DNA from: UBA695 sp042691655
GTDB lineage: Bacteria; Verrucomicrobiota; Verrucomicrobiia; Chthoniobacterales; Chthoniobacteraceae
Direction: 5' to 3'
Length of the DNA stretch: 64,000 nucleotides
Assembly: GCA_042691655.1 (NCBI GenBank)
Contig: CP170506.1
Coordinates: forward strand, 5,332,001 to 5,396,000
Shown: positions 16,835 through 24,579 of the stretch, one piece after another
How the letters are laid out: each line of letters starts with the position of its first letter
Position numbering within the stretch: position 1 is the first letter of the stretch
The notes under the pieces: generated by a model
The model's input: the letters and a program-made list of their open reading frames with translations, nothing else
Told to the model about the DNA's origin: nothing
The model's database searches: none
Made by a program: the position numbers and the translations under genes

Positions 16835-18265
16835 CTAATTTCCGTTGCCGTTGCTATCATTACCCCCATTGCCGCCGAGCGTGATGTAGCGCGTCTGGCC
16901 CTGGAGCCATGCCCGCGCCAGCACCGGGCTGCCCTTCTTCGCCCCGGAGGCGATCCGCTGGGCATCCGCCGCACTTTTCACCGGCTGGCGGTTCATCTCC
17001 ACGATCACGGCTCCTTGCCGCAGGCCCGCGCGATAGGCGGCGGATTCTTGGTCAACCTCCACCACCACGGCCCCCTGCAAATCTTTTGGCGCATGGAGCT
17101 CCTCCCTCGCTGCCGGGTCCAGATCGACCAGTCGCACCCCTTCCAAAATCGGCGCCGTGGAGGAATTATCATCCCCGCCCGAAATGCTTGCCTCCTTCTG
17201 CGGCAACTCGCCCAGCTCCACTTGCAGCTCTTTTTCCTTTCCGTCGCGCAGCACCTTCAGGGCCGCCTTCGTCCCGGGAGAGAGCGCCCCCACCATCAGG
17301 CGCAGCTCGCGCGGCCCCTGCACCTTCTTGCCGTTGAAGGACGTGATCACGTCGCCGTTTTCCAGCCCCGCCTTTTCCGCCGGGCTGCCCGCCGAAACAT
17401 CCGAGACCAGCGCCCCCTCAGCATCTTTCAAGTTGAAGGCCTGGGCCAGCTCCGGCGTCACCGGCTGGATTACCGTTCCGAGATAGCCCCGGATCACCCG
17501 TCCGTTCTGCCGGATACTCTTCAAAATTTCCTGAGCGAGATTCGAGGGCACCGCGAAACCGATCCCCTGGTTGCCGCCCGAGCGGCTGAAAATCGCCGTA
17601 TTGATCCCCAGCAGCCGCCCGGCGATATCCACCAGTGCCCCGCCCGAGTTGCCCGGGTTGATCGACGCATCCGTCTGGATGAAATTCTCGTAATCCACAA
17701 TCCCCATGCCGCCCCGACCGAGCCCGCTCACGATGCCCATCGTCACCGTCTGCGTCAGGCCGAAGGGGTTGCCCACCGCCAGCACGATGTCGCCCACGCG
17801 CGCCTTGTCGCTGTCGGCGAAATCGAGCACCGGCAGCCCGGTCGCCTCGATCTTGAGCACCGCCAAGTCCGTCCCCGGGTCCGCGCCGATCTTGCGCGCC
17901 TTGTACTCCTTGCGGTCGGCGAGGCGGATCATCACATCATCCGAGCCCTCCACCACGTGCCGGTTCGTCAGAATGTAGCCGTCGTCGCTCACGATCACCC
18001 CCGAGCCGAGGCCGCGCTGGCGCTCCACCCCGCCGCCTGCTCCGGGCACCCCGAAAAAGTCGCGCAGCCCCTTGGGAACCCGCACCGTCTTGCTCGTCTG
18101 GATGCTGACCACGCTCGGGGCCACCTTATCGACCACCGGGGCGAAAGTCGTCAGCCCGCCCGTGGTGAGGGGTGGGGGCGTGGGAGGATCGGCCAAAGCC
18201 GCGCCTCCGAAGCCAAAAAATAGAGCCACCAACCCCGTTCCCGCCGCAAGAATGATCCTTTTCAT
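16835..18265 (-). CDS. degP: DegP/HtrA-type periplasmic serine protease with two PDZ domains
   Basis: A 476-residue exported protease-chaperone. A signal peptide (MKRIILAAGTGLVALFFGFG, cleavage near ALADP) precedes the trypsin-like domain with triad H103 (TNRHVVEG), D133 (GTDLAVLK) and S207 (PGNSGGAL). Two PDZ domains follow (about 270-360 and 375-465). Such proteases degrade misfolded envelope proteins. The start at 18265 is set by the signal peptide; upstream sequence is an intergenic repeat. The C-terminus ends in a Gly/Asn-rich tail (GGNGGNDSNGNGN), which is unusual. Confidence 0.93.
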   Translation of the reverse strand: MKRIILAAGTGLVALFFGFGGAALADPPTPPPLTTGGLTTFAPVVDKVAPSVVSIQTSKTVRVPKGLRDFFGVPGAGGGVERQRGLGSGVIVSDDGYILTNRHVVEGSDDVMIRLADRKEYKARKIGADPGTDLAVLKIEATGLPVLDFADSDKARVGDIVLAVGNPFGLTQTVTMGIVSGLGRGGMGIVDYENFIQTDASINPGNSGGALVDIAGRLLGINTAIFSRSGGNQGIGFAVPSNLAQEILKSIRQNGRVIRGYLGTVIQPVTPELAQAFNLKDAEGALVSDVSAGSPAEKAGLENGDVITSFNGKKVQGPRELRLMVGALSPGTKAALKVLRDGKEKELQVELGELPQKEASISGGDDNSSTAPILEGVRLVDLDPAAREELHAPKDLQGAVVVEVDQESAAYRAGLRQGAVIVEMNRQPVKSAADAQRIASGAKKGSPVLARAWLQGQTRYITLGGNGGNDSNGNGN

Positions 18266-18344
18266 AGAGAGAGAAATTTCCGATTGAGAATCGCGCCCCA
18301 CGCGGGCGGGCGGCTGTAAAGAAAGGGACCCAGAGGGGAGGGGG

Positions 18345-18442
18345 CACCACAGAGGACACAGAGGACACAGAGAGGTGAAGAGTTTTTTTAATTTGATACT
18401 CCTCTGTCTTTTCCTCCGTGCTCTCCGTGTCCTCTGTGGTGC
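18345..18442. repeat. Inverted-repeat copy of the CACAGAGGACACAGAG family
   Basis: CACCACAGAGGACACAGAGG opens the unit and its near complement closes it about 60 nt later (CTCTCCGTGT then CCTCTGTGGTG). It fills the space between the divergent degP and polX genes, where the promoters must lie. Confidence 0.85.
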
Positions 18443-18493
18443 CCCTCCCCTCCGAGGTTGCGTCGGCCCGCGCCGGACGCTACGCTGCCTCGC

Positions 18494-20248
18494 ATGACGA
18501 AGGAGGAAGTGATCAGCACCCTGGAGGCCATCGCCCGGCTCCTGGAACTCAAAGGGGAAAACCCATTCAAAGTCCGCGCCTACGGGAACGCCATCCGCGC
18601 CCTGGAGACCTACTCCGGCCACTTCGAGTCCCTCATCCAAGAGGGCCGCCTCCGGGAAATCCCCGGCATCGGCCAGGCCATCTCCGACAAAATCACCGAA
18701 CTCGCCACCACCGGCCACCTCGCCTACTACGAGGACCTCCGAGCCGAATTTCCCGCCGGGATCTTCGAGCTTTTCGAGCTGATCGGCCTCGGGCCCAAGA
18801 AAATCCGCGCCCTCTACGACCAGCTCGGCGTCGCCTCCATCGCCGACCTCGAAAAAGCCTGCAAAGAGGGCAAGGTCGCCACGCTCGCCGGGTTCGGGGA
18901 AAAAACCGCCGTCAATATCCTCCACGCCATCGAAGAGCGCCAAAGCGTCGCGGGCAGCTTCCTCCTCTCCACCGCCTCCATCGCCGCCGAAATCCTCTAC
19001 GACGACCTCCGCCAGCACCCGGATGTCGATCAAGTCGCCGTCGGCGGCAGCTACCGGCGGCGCAAAGAGATCCTCCACGACCTCGATTTCGTCGTCGCCT
19101 CCCGCGAGCCCGCCGCCATCACCTCCTTTTTCACCACCCACCCGCTGGTCGAGAGCATCATGGTCAGCGGCGCCACCAAATCGAGCGTCCGCCTCAAAAA
19201 CGGCATGCAGGCCGACCTGCGCGTTGTCAGCAACGCCGAGTACCCCTTCGCGCTCAACTACTTCACCGGCAGCAAAGAGCACAACATCGCCCTCCGGGGC
19301 CGCGCCTTGCAGCGGGGCTGGTCTCTCAACGAATACCGCTTCTCGCCGGTCGAAAACGGGCGCGTCAAGCCCCAGCCCATCCCCGAGATCGTCCAGGAAA
19401 GCGACCTCTACCGCGCCCTGGGCCTCGATTACGTCGAGCCCGAGATGCGCGAGAACGTGGGCGAAATCGCCGCCGCCGAAGCCCACACCCTGCCCCGGCT
19501 CGTCGAGCTCGAAAACCTGCGCGGCACCTTCCACAACCACACCACCGCCAGCGACGGCCGCTCCACGCTGGAGGAAATGGTCAACGCCGCCCGCGACCTC
19601 GGCCTGCAATACCTCGGCATCGCCGACCACTCCAAGGCCTCCTTCCAAGCCCACGGCCTCGACGAAGCGCGCCTCGCCGCCCAGCTCGACGAAATCGCCC
19701 GCCTCAACGCCGAAATCGGCCACGGCTTCCGCATCTTCAGCGGCATCGAAGTCGATATCCTAAAAGACGGCACCCTCGATTTCTCCGACGAAATCCTCTC
19801 CCGGCTCGACTACGCCGTCGCCAGCGTCCACTCCGTCTTCAACCTCCCCGAAGCCGAGATGACCCAGCGCATCATCCGGGCCATCCGCAACCCCTACGTC
19901 ACCTTCCTGGGCCACCCCACCGGGCGGCTGCTCCTGACGCGCAAGGAATACGCCCTCAACCTCCCCGCCGTCATCGAAGCGGCGGCGGAAACCGGCACCT
20001 GGATCGAGCTCAACGGCTCCCCGCAGCGCCTCGACCTCGACTGGCGCTGGTGGCCCCTGGCCAAGGAAAAAGGCGTGCGCTGCGTCATCACCCCCGACGC
20101 CCACGACACCGTCGGGTTCCACCACCTCTGGTTTGGCATCGCCGCCGCCCGCAAAGGGGGGCTCACCAAAGCCGACGTCGTCAACACCCTCCCGCTTGCA
20201 CAAATCGAAGCGGTGCTGAAAGAAAAACGGCAGCGGGCTGGGAAATAG
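18494..20248 (+). CDS. polX: DNA polymerase X family protein with PHP domain
   Basis: A 584-residue DNA repair enzyme. Residues 1-150 hold helix-hairpin-helix elements (IPGIGQAISDKI, LIGLGPKKIRALYDQ, LAGFGEKTA). The nucleotidyltransferase core follows, with GGSYRRRKE and the metal-binding HDLDFVV. From about residue 350 a PHP phosphoesterase domain is complete: FHNHTTASDGR, GIADHS, GIEVDI, ASVHS, GHPTGR, PDAHD. Bacterial PolX fills gaps in base-excision repair and its PHP domain gives 3'-5' exonuclease activity. The ATG at 18494 leads directly into the conserved MTKEEVISTLEAIARLLEL region. Confidence 0.93.
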   Translation: MTKEEVISTLEAIARLLELKGENPFKVRAYGNAIRALETYSGHFESLIQEGRLREIPGIGQAISDKITELATTGHLAYYEDLRAEFPAGIFELFELIGLGPKKIRALYDQLGVASIADLEKACKEGKVATLAGFGEKTAVNILHAIEERQSVAGSFLLSTASIAAEILYDDLRQHPDVDQVAVGGSYRRRKEILHDLDFVVASREPAAITSFFTTHPLVESIMVSGATKSSVRLKNGMQADLRVVSNAEYPFALNYFTGSKEHNIALRGRALQRGWSLNEYRFSPVENGRVKPQPIPEIVQESDLYRALGLDYVEPEMRENVGEIAAAEAHTLPRLVELENLRGTFHNHTTASDGRSTLEEMVNAARDLGLQYLGIADHSKASFQAHGLDEARLAAQLDEIARLNAEIGHGFRIFSGIEVDILKDGTLDFSDEILSRLDYAVASVHSVFNLPEAEMTQRIIRAIRNPYVTFLGHPTGRLLLTRKEYALNLPAVIEAAAETGTWIELNGSPQRLDLDWRWWPLAKEKGVRCVITPDAHDTVGFHHLWFGIAAARKGGLTKADVVNTLPLAQIEAVLKEKRQRAGK

Positions 20249-20253
20249 ACTCC

Positions 20254-20787
20254 ATGGGTATGAAAATCAACTTTCTCTGGTTGTTGTTGCTATTCTGCGC
20301 GCCGGAGGTGATCGCTGACCCAAATGAAGATGAATCTGCTTTCCTTGAAATACCTGGAGCAACGGCTGTTCGGTCCTCTCATGTCGACGATGTTTTTACG
20401 GAAATCCCAAAAGAGTTAAGAAAGGAACTGGATAGTACTGATATTGCTGAAACTGGTTTAGAAATTAGAGGGTTTACTTTTGATCTGAATAAAGATGGCC
20501 AGACCGAATACTTCATTTATGACTACTCTGGCAGCGGTTCCGGCGGTCCCGCTTATATGATTTACAGCCAGCTCAACCACCATTGGCAAAACATAGGTGG
20601 ATTTCAAGGAGGGCTGTATCTGTACTCAGTTTCCAAAGGTTGGCCCCAACTCGTAAGTATTGGCAGGGGCGGCGGCGGGTGTTGGACAAAATGCTACATG
20701 AGATTCAAGAGTGGCAGTTACCAACCGATTATTTATGAACGCTATGATCGAGGTAAAATTACTTGGGATCGAGCTTCTGTAAAATGA
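20254..20787 (+). CDS. Exported hypothetical protein with EF-hand-like loop
   Basis: A 177-residue protein with an N-terminal signal peptide (MKINFLWLLLLFCAPEVIA). DLNKDGQTEYFIYD in the middle resembles a calcium-binding loop as found in FG-GAP and dockerin-like repeats, and the C-terminal half has a Gly-rich stretch (SIGRGGGGCWTKC). It is AT-richer than polX. It starts 5 nt after polX (start could be 20260) and ends 7 nt before the interrupted ankyrin gene, so the three were probably one transcript. Confidence 0.6.
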   Translation: MGMKINFLWLLLLFCAPEVIADPNEDESAFLEIPGATAVRSSHVDDVFTEIPKELRKELDSTDIAETGLEIRGFTFDLNKDGQTEYFIYDYSGSGSGGPAYMIYSQLNHHWQNIGGFQGGLYLYSVSKGWPQLVSIGRGGGGCWTKCYMRFKSGSYQPIIYERYDRGKITWDRASVK

Positions 20788-20931
20788 TGTTCTGATGGAA
20801 AAAGCCCTGGCAGATTTCCTGAAAGAGCTGGAAGACGACCATCCACCGTTTATGGGCTGTAGGCCGGTGCTGGTCTCTTCCGTGCTTATCCGGTTGACAC
20901 CCAAACCGCATGGTGGCTACGATTTTCGGTT

Positions 20932-21945
20932 GTGAACCGAATCAAACAGCTTCCGTTTCCGCAGTCTCTTCCGGAGTTCCAACGGTTGTTTCCTGATGAA
21001 TCGGCCTGTGTCAACTACTTGATAGAATCCCGTTGGAACGACGGGTTCGTTTGTCCGAAATGCCAAACAGCAGGTATGCCTTACCGTTTCACGAACCGAC
21101 TCGGGGTTCTGCGCTGCCGGAAATGCCAGCGGGACACAGGAGTGACGGAGGGGACTGTTATGGAGCGGACCCACACGCCGTTAAGCGTATGGTTCTGGGC
21201 AGCATATTTGGTGAGTAGCCAGACCCCGGGCATGTCCGCCAGACAGTTTCAACGGCAACTCGGACTCACCCGATATGAGACGGCTTTCCAAATTCTCCAT
21301 AAACTCCGTGCAGGCATGGTTCATCCAGACCGAGACCTCATTGGTGGCAGATCTGGCGATCTCGAACATGTTGAAGCAGATGAAACGTGGGTAGGCGGGA
21401 AGACGGTCGGTAAGGGGCGGGGCGTCCACAACCAAGTGCTTGTTGCCGCTGCCGTCGAAGTGCGCTGGCGCAAGAGGGCTTCATCGCTCAACAATCGGAT
21501 AGCTGGGCGCTATGCGGGCCGCGTTCGGCTAAGTGTAGCCAACCGCACAGGAAAAGCACTCTGCGGGTTCATCAAAAACGCTGTGGCACCAGGAACTCTG
21601 ATCGTCACTGACGGATGGGACGGCTACAGCAACCTTGGTAATCTCGGTTACAACCATCATCCCGTCGTCACTCGTGACGATCCAAAACTTGCGGAGGTTT
21701 ACTTGCCAATCATCCATCTGGTCTTTTCCAACCTGAAGACTTGGCTCATCGGCATTCATCACGGGGTGAGTCCCCAGCACCTGCAAGCCTACCTCAACGA
21801 ATACACCTTCCGGTTTAACAGGAGGCACGAGCCGTTTAATGCGTTCCGTTCCCTGCTGGGAATTGCAGGCGATGTTAGCGCCCCGACCTACGCCACGCTT
21901 TACTCTGGAAAATGGAAACACCCTTGCTTTTCGGGTAGCCGTTAG
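20932..21945 (+). CDS. IS1595-family transposase
   Basis: A 337-residue DDE-type transposase. The N-terminal zinc ribbon (CPKC at about 41-44 and CRKC at about 62-65) and the ISXO2-like catalytic domain with EADETWVGGK, LIVTDGWDGY and the NEYTFRFNRR block are as in IS1595 enzymes. The start is a GTG at 20932; the ATG at 20910 is out of frame. It sits 51 bp inside the left terminal repeat start. Length is usual. Confidence 0.93.
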   Translation: MNRIKQLPFPQSLPEFQRLFPDESACVNYLIESRWNDGFVCPKCQTAGMPYRFTNRLGVLRCRKCQRDTGVTEGTVMERTHTPLSVWFWAAYLVSSQTPGMSARQFQRQLGLTRYETAFQILHKLRAGMVHPDRDLIGGRSGDLEHVEADETWVGGKTVGKGRGVHNQVLVAAAVEVRWRKRASSLNNRIAGRYAGRVRLSVANRTGKALCGFIKNAVAPGTLIVTDGWDGYSNLGNLGYNHHPVVTRDDPKLAEVYLPIIHLVFSNLKTWLIGIHHGVSPQHLQAYLNEYTFRFNRRHEPFNAFRSLLGIAGDVSAPTYATLYSGKWKHPCFSGSR

Positions 21946-22046
21946 AGGATATGTTGGTCGCCCAATTTTACAGAGCGACCTTGACGCTTAAAACTTGCGA
22001 AGTTCGCCTTTACGCCGCAAAGTGATTTAGGCGTTTTTCGCACACT

Positions 22047-22349
22047 ATGGATCGCATCAAAGGCCAGATTGCTGAAATTCTCGCGCCCGACCGGGTGCTT
22101 GTCGAGATTGCTTTCATCGGCAATTACAACCGGCACGGCTACCCCGATTTCGTTGAAGTGCGCTTCACTGATTTGTCGCCGCCTTACACCAAGGGTATTC
22201 CAGAGGCCGATATAATGACCGAGCTTAACAAGCATATCTTGGGTGCCCAGGTTTCCATGCAAGTCCGATCCAGAGATCAAGATGGCGCTCTTGTTGGCAG
22301 ATTGCAACTTGAGGGAGTCAGGTTCCGAGAAAAAAGAAAGAGCGTATGA
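22047..22349 (+). CDS. Passenger protein inside the IS1595 element, SNase-like
   Basis: A 100-residue protein between the transposase and the right end. IKGQIAEILAPDRVLVEIAFIGNYNRHGYPDFVEVRFTD followed by LNKHILGAQVSMQVRSRDQDGALVGRLQLEG resembles the OB-fold order of staphylococcal-nuclease-like domains, but the catalytic DGDT motif is not seen, so it may be a nuclease-fold binding protein. Passenger genes are known in IS1595-family elements. The fold call is a guess from pattern. Confidence 0.5.
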   Translation: MDRIKGQIAEILAPDRVLVEIAFIGNYNRHGYPDFVEVRFTDLSPPYTKGIPEADIMTELNKHILGAQVSMQVRSRDQDGALVGRLQLEGVRFREKRKSV

Positions 22350-22730
22350 AGCGGCTTAGTTCCGAGGGACTCTGACCTTTCGGCTGCGGTTTGGGTGTTA
22401 ACCGGATAAGCACGGTCTCTTCCACTGACCCCGAAGGGAGTACGCCTCTGCATGTGGCTGCGATCCGGGGAAATGTCATGATTGCTCGGCTCTTGATTGA
22501 AGCCGGTGCGGACATTAATGCACAAGAATGCGAAGGCTACACCCCGTTGCACGAAGCCTGTGCGCAGCGGAAGCGGGAAGTTATCGAATTGCTGCTTCAA
22601 TACGGAGCCGATCAAACCATTTGTGAGCGAGATGGGCTGACTCCTCTGGATTTAGCCGAGATGTTCGAGGCCGAAGAGATTGTGGAACTATTGAAGTATC
22701 CTCCGCGTTGGTAAACAGAGGGCCTCTCGG

Positions 22731-22800
22731 GCCTTGTTCCCAATCTCCAGATTGGGAACGTCTTTGTGTGGCGAAACTCTGTTTCGCAGGGGCAGGCCCA
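22731..22800. repeat. REP-like palindrome (GTTCCCAATCTCCAGATTGGGAAC family)
   Basis: GTTCCCAATCT and AGATTGGGAAC flank a 2-nt centre, and a second fold-back (GCGAAACTCTG/TTTCGC) follows. The same two-part unit recurs at 44659-44720, and related pieces at 13448-13478, 44750-44778 and 46630-46697. It lies directly left of IS110-unit copy 1. Confidence 0.85.
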
Positions 22801-22819
22801 GCGTCAACCGGCCAGTCTT

Positions 22820-23026
22820 TCAAAGCAACGGCATCCGTAGCTGCGCGTCGGTGAAAATGTCGCTGTAGGGCTGGAAATCCGCCCCGAATGCGCGGATGAC
22901 CTGCGTATTGAGGGAGATGATTCCCTCCACATAAAAGGCATCGAGCGTTGAGAGACAAAAGGGGCCAATGATTTCGTTATTGGCATCCACATAATACCAG
23001 TGATTAGAAATATACGGTATCGTCAT
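22820..23026 (-). CDS. GYF_2-like domain protein, copy 1 (part of the IS110 unit)
   Basis: A 68-residue protein of which most is one module: NHWYYVDANNEIIGPFCLSTLDAFYVEGIISLNTQVIRAFGADFQPYSDIF fits the GYF_2/DUF4339 pattern (W-Y, GP, L, G-I, T-V, G, W/F-P-Y), a small domain usually followed by membrane segments and thought to bind proline-rich peptides. Nothing follows it here: the TGA stop falls at the edge of the duplicated unit, so the gene may be truncated. Copy 2 (44805-45008) ends with a different stop at the same edge. Confidence 0.6.
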   Translation of the reverse strand: MTIPYISNHWYYVDANNEIIGPFCLSTLDAFYVEGIISLNTQVIRAFGADFQPYSDIFTDAQLRMPLL

Positions 23027-23029
23027 CGT

Positions 23030-23532
23030 CCTTGGGCTGTTTGGTTACTTTTTAACTCAAGCCCCCCTTCGGGTTATTCCGAAAGGAGGCCGGGAGTTAG
23101 TAAGCCGCACAAAGACAGCCGCGACGGCCTTGTATGTTGTCCGGCATGTCATTCTTTAAGTTCCCCCCGAACGCCTGCCGCGGCGAGCGGTGCGGGGAGT
23201 TTGAGGGGCGCCAGGCGCCCCTCATCAACCCGGTTCGTTTTCCTCTCTTTTCTCTTAGCCATGAGCTATAGCTTGTGGCGGCTGGATTTGCCGGAGCGGT
23301 CGGCCGACCGCTCCGGCACGGTTGGGGTCAGATCGACGACGGTCCTGGACGGCTTAAAGCAAGGAGCGCTTAAGCAAGTCCGTGCTAAAGCATGATCGCC
23401 TCAACCGCACAGTCCAAACTCGAAGAGTTGCTTGATCCTTGGAGCCCAACAAAAAGCCCCATGAGATCGTATCGCAAGGTTGAGTCGGAACTGCTCCTTC
23501 CAGTCTACATCAACAAAAAACCATCCACCAAC
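23030..23532 (+). ncRNA. Non-coding leader of IS110 copy 1, candidate bridge-RNA region
   Basis: About 500 nt without a convincing gene precede the transposase. It contains GAGGGGCGCC/GGCGCCCCTC (23203-23223) and a perfect 30-nt palindrome made of TGCCGGAGCGGTCGG and its complement (23289-23318). IS110-group elements are known to express a bridge RNA from the non-coding end upstream of the transposase. In copy 2 a substitution in the first stem leaves a G-U pair. Assignment is inference. Confidence 0.45.
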
Positions 23533-24459
23533 ATGAATCCATCCCCTGTTTACGTCGGCATCGACATCGCCAAAAAAACCCTGGCCGTGAGCGCTCCGGG
23601 AATGAAAAAACAATACACCAACACTCCGCTAGGCCACGCCCAGTTGATCCAAGCGCTGCCCGAAAACGCCCACGTCGTCATGGAAGCCACCGGCGGCTAT
23701 GAGCGAGATTTAAGCCTCTGCCTTCACGCCAAGGCCATTGCCGTAAGCGTCGTCAATCCGCGCCACGTACGCGACTTCGCCAAGGCCATGGGGCAACTGG
23801 CCAAGAGCGACAATATCGACGCGCAAATGATCGTTGCGTTCGCCCGCGCCAAAGTGCCCCGCCCCGATTCGGCCCCCTCGCAGCGCCAGATCGAACTCGA
23901 AGAACTCATGGCGCGGCGCGAGCAACTCGTGGCCTTGCGTTCCATTGAGCTTAACCGCCGCGAGCACCATCGCCAAAAGCTCTTGAAGGTGCGTGCCGAC
24001 AAGCTCATTGCCACCATCGAAGTGCAAATCGAAGAGATCGAAGCCAAGGTGCGCGAGCTCATCGAAAGCGAGGCCTCTCTGAAAAGCAAACGGGCGAGGA
24101 TGCTGCAAGTCGAAGGCATCGGCGAAATCACCGCCGCCAGCGTGCTGGCCTTTGTTCCCGAGCTCGGGCGCATCGACCAAGGACAAGCGGCGGCCTTGGT
24201 GGGCGTGGCTCCGTTTGTTTGCGAAAGCGGCATGGAACGGGGTAAAAGCCACGTCTGGGGCGGACGCGCCAACGTGCGCACCTGCTTTTATATGGCTGCG
24301 CTGACAGCCATCCGCGATAACCGCATTTTAAGGGACTTCTACCAACGCCTCCGCGCTGCCGGCAAACCCGGCAAAGTCGCTATCGTGGCCGTCATGCGTA
24401 AACTCGTCTGCCTCCTCAATCATCTCCTTAAAAAACCCGATTTTGCCCTTGCTCACTAA
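23533..24459 (+). CDS. IS110-family transposase, copy 1
   Basis: A 308-residue DEDD recombinase. The RuvC-like N-terminal domain shows the acidic residues D11 (GIDIAKK), E51 (MEATGGYE), D93 and D96 (SDNIDAQ). A coiled linker (about 120-185) is followed by the Tnp domain with the helix-hairpin-helix-like EGIGEITAAS and the Ser of CESGMERGKSH (about S232). The ATG at 23533 begins the conserved MNPSPVYVGIDIAK; a longer in-frame start at 23392 would use non-coding leader. Six residues differ from copy 2, all in the C-terminal third. Confidence 0.93.
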   Translation: MNPSPVYVGIDIAKKTLAVSAPGMKKQYTNTPLGHAQLIQALPENAHVVMEATGGYERDLSLCLHAKAIAVSVVNPRHVRDFAKAMGQLAKSDNIDAQMIVAFARAKVPRPDSAPSQRQIELEELMARREQLVALRSIELNRREHHRQKLLKVRADKLIATIEVQIEEIEAKVRELIESEASLKSKRARMLQVEGIGEITAASVLAFVPELGRIDQGQAAALVGVAPFVCESGMERGKSHVWGGRANVRTCFYMAALTAIRDNRILRDFYQRLRAAGKPGKVAIVAVMRKLVCLLNHLLKKPDFALAH

Positions 24460-24579
24460 CAGAGTTGCTTTAGCCGGTGGCCTGGACATACGCCGACGCC
24501 TCCCGGCCATATGAAATATAGCCCGGAAACGGCAATAGAGTTTCGGCTATTGCCAGCCGTTTTTGACGGGGTTATCAAG

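Larger units (their letters stand above)
20881..22414 (+). mobile_element. IS1595-family insertion sequence, complete
   Basis: A 1534-bp element bounded by 29-bp inverted repeats (CGTGCTTATCCGGTT at the left end, with one mismatch to the right end). The host sequence GTCTCTTC is duplicated directly on both sides (20873-20880 and 22415-22422); 8 bp is the usual target duplication for this family. It carries a transposase and a second, unrelated small gene. The ends and target repeat are intact, so it may still be active. Confidence 0.95.
20795..22714 (+). pseudogene. Ankyrin-repeat protein gene interrupted by an IS1595-family element
   Basis: The frame opens at 20795 (MEKALADFLKELEDDHPP...) and runs to the insertion at 20880. 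Removing the element and one 8-bp target copy rejoins the frame at 22423 as ...PVLVSSTDPEGSTPLHVAAIRG, then two further ankyrin repeats (GYTPLHEACAQRKREVIELLLQYGAD and DGLTPLDLAEMFEAEEIVELL) to the stop at 22714. The intact protein would be about 125 residues. The 3' half could be expressed as a chimera from a TTG at 22391 inside the right terminal repeat. Ankyrin repeats mediate protein binding; the partner is unknown. Confidence 0.9.
22822..24579 (+). mobile_element. IS110-family unit, copy 1, left part (continues at 26485-26548)
   Basis: This stretch is nearly identical to 44807-46563. It holds the GYF-like gene, about 500 nt of non-coding sequence with strong hairpins, and an IS110 transposase. 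Homology with copy 2 resumes at 26485 after a group II intron and runs to 26548. AAAGCAAC at the left edge is inverted as GTTGCTTT just after the transposase stop. True IS110 ends are not marked by terminal repeats, so the exact mobile limits are unknown. Confidence 0.85.

Noticed and set aside
18266..19723. Long N-terminal extension of the DegP-type gene through the polX region
   Set aside because: It is antisense to polX and breaks the signal peptide that starts at 18265.
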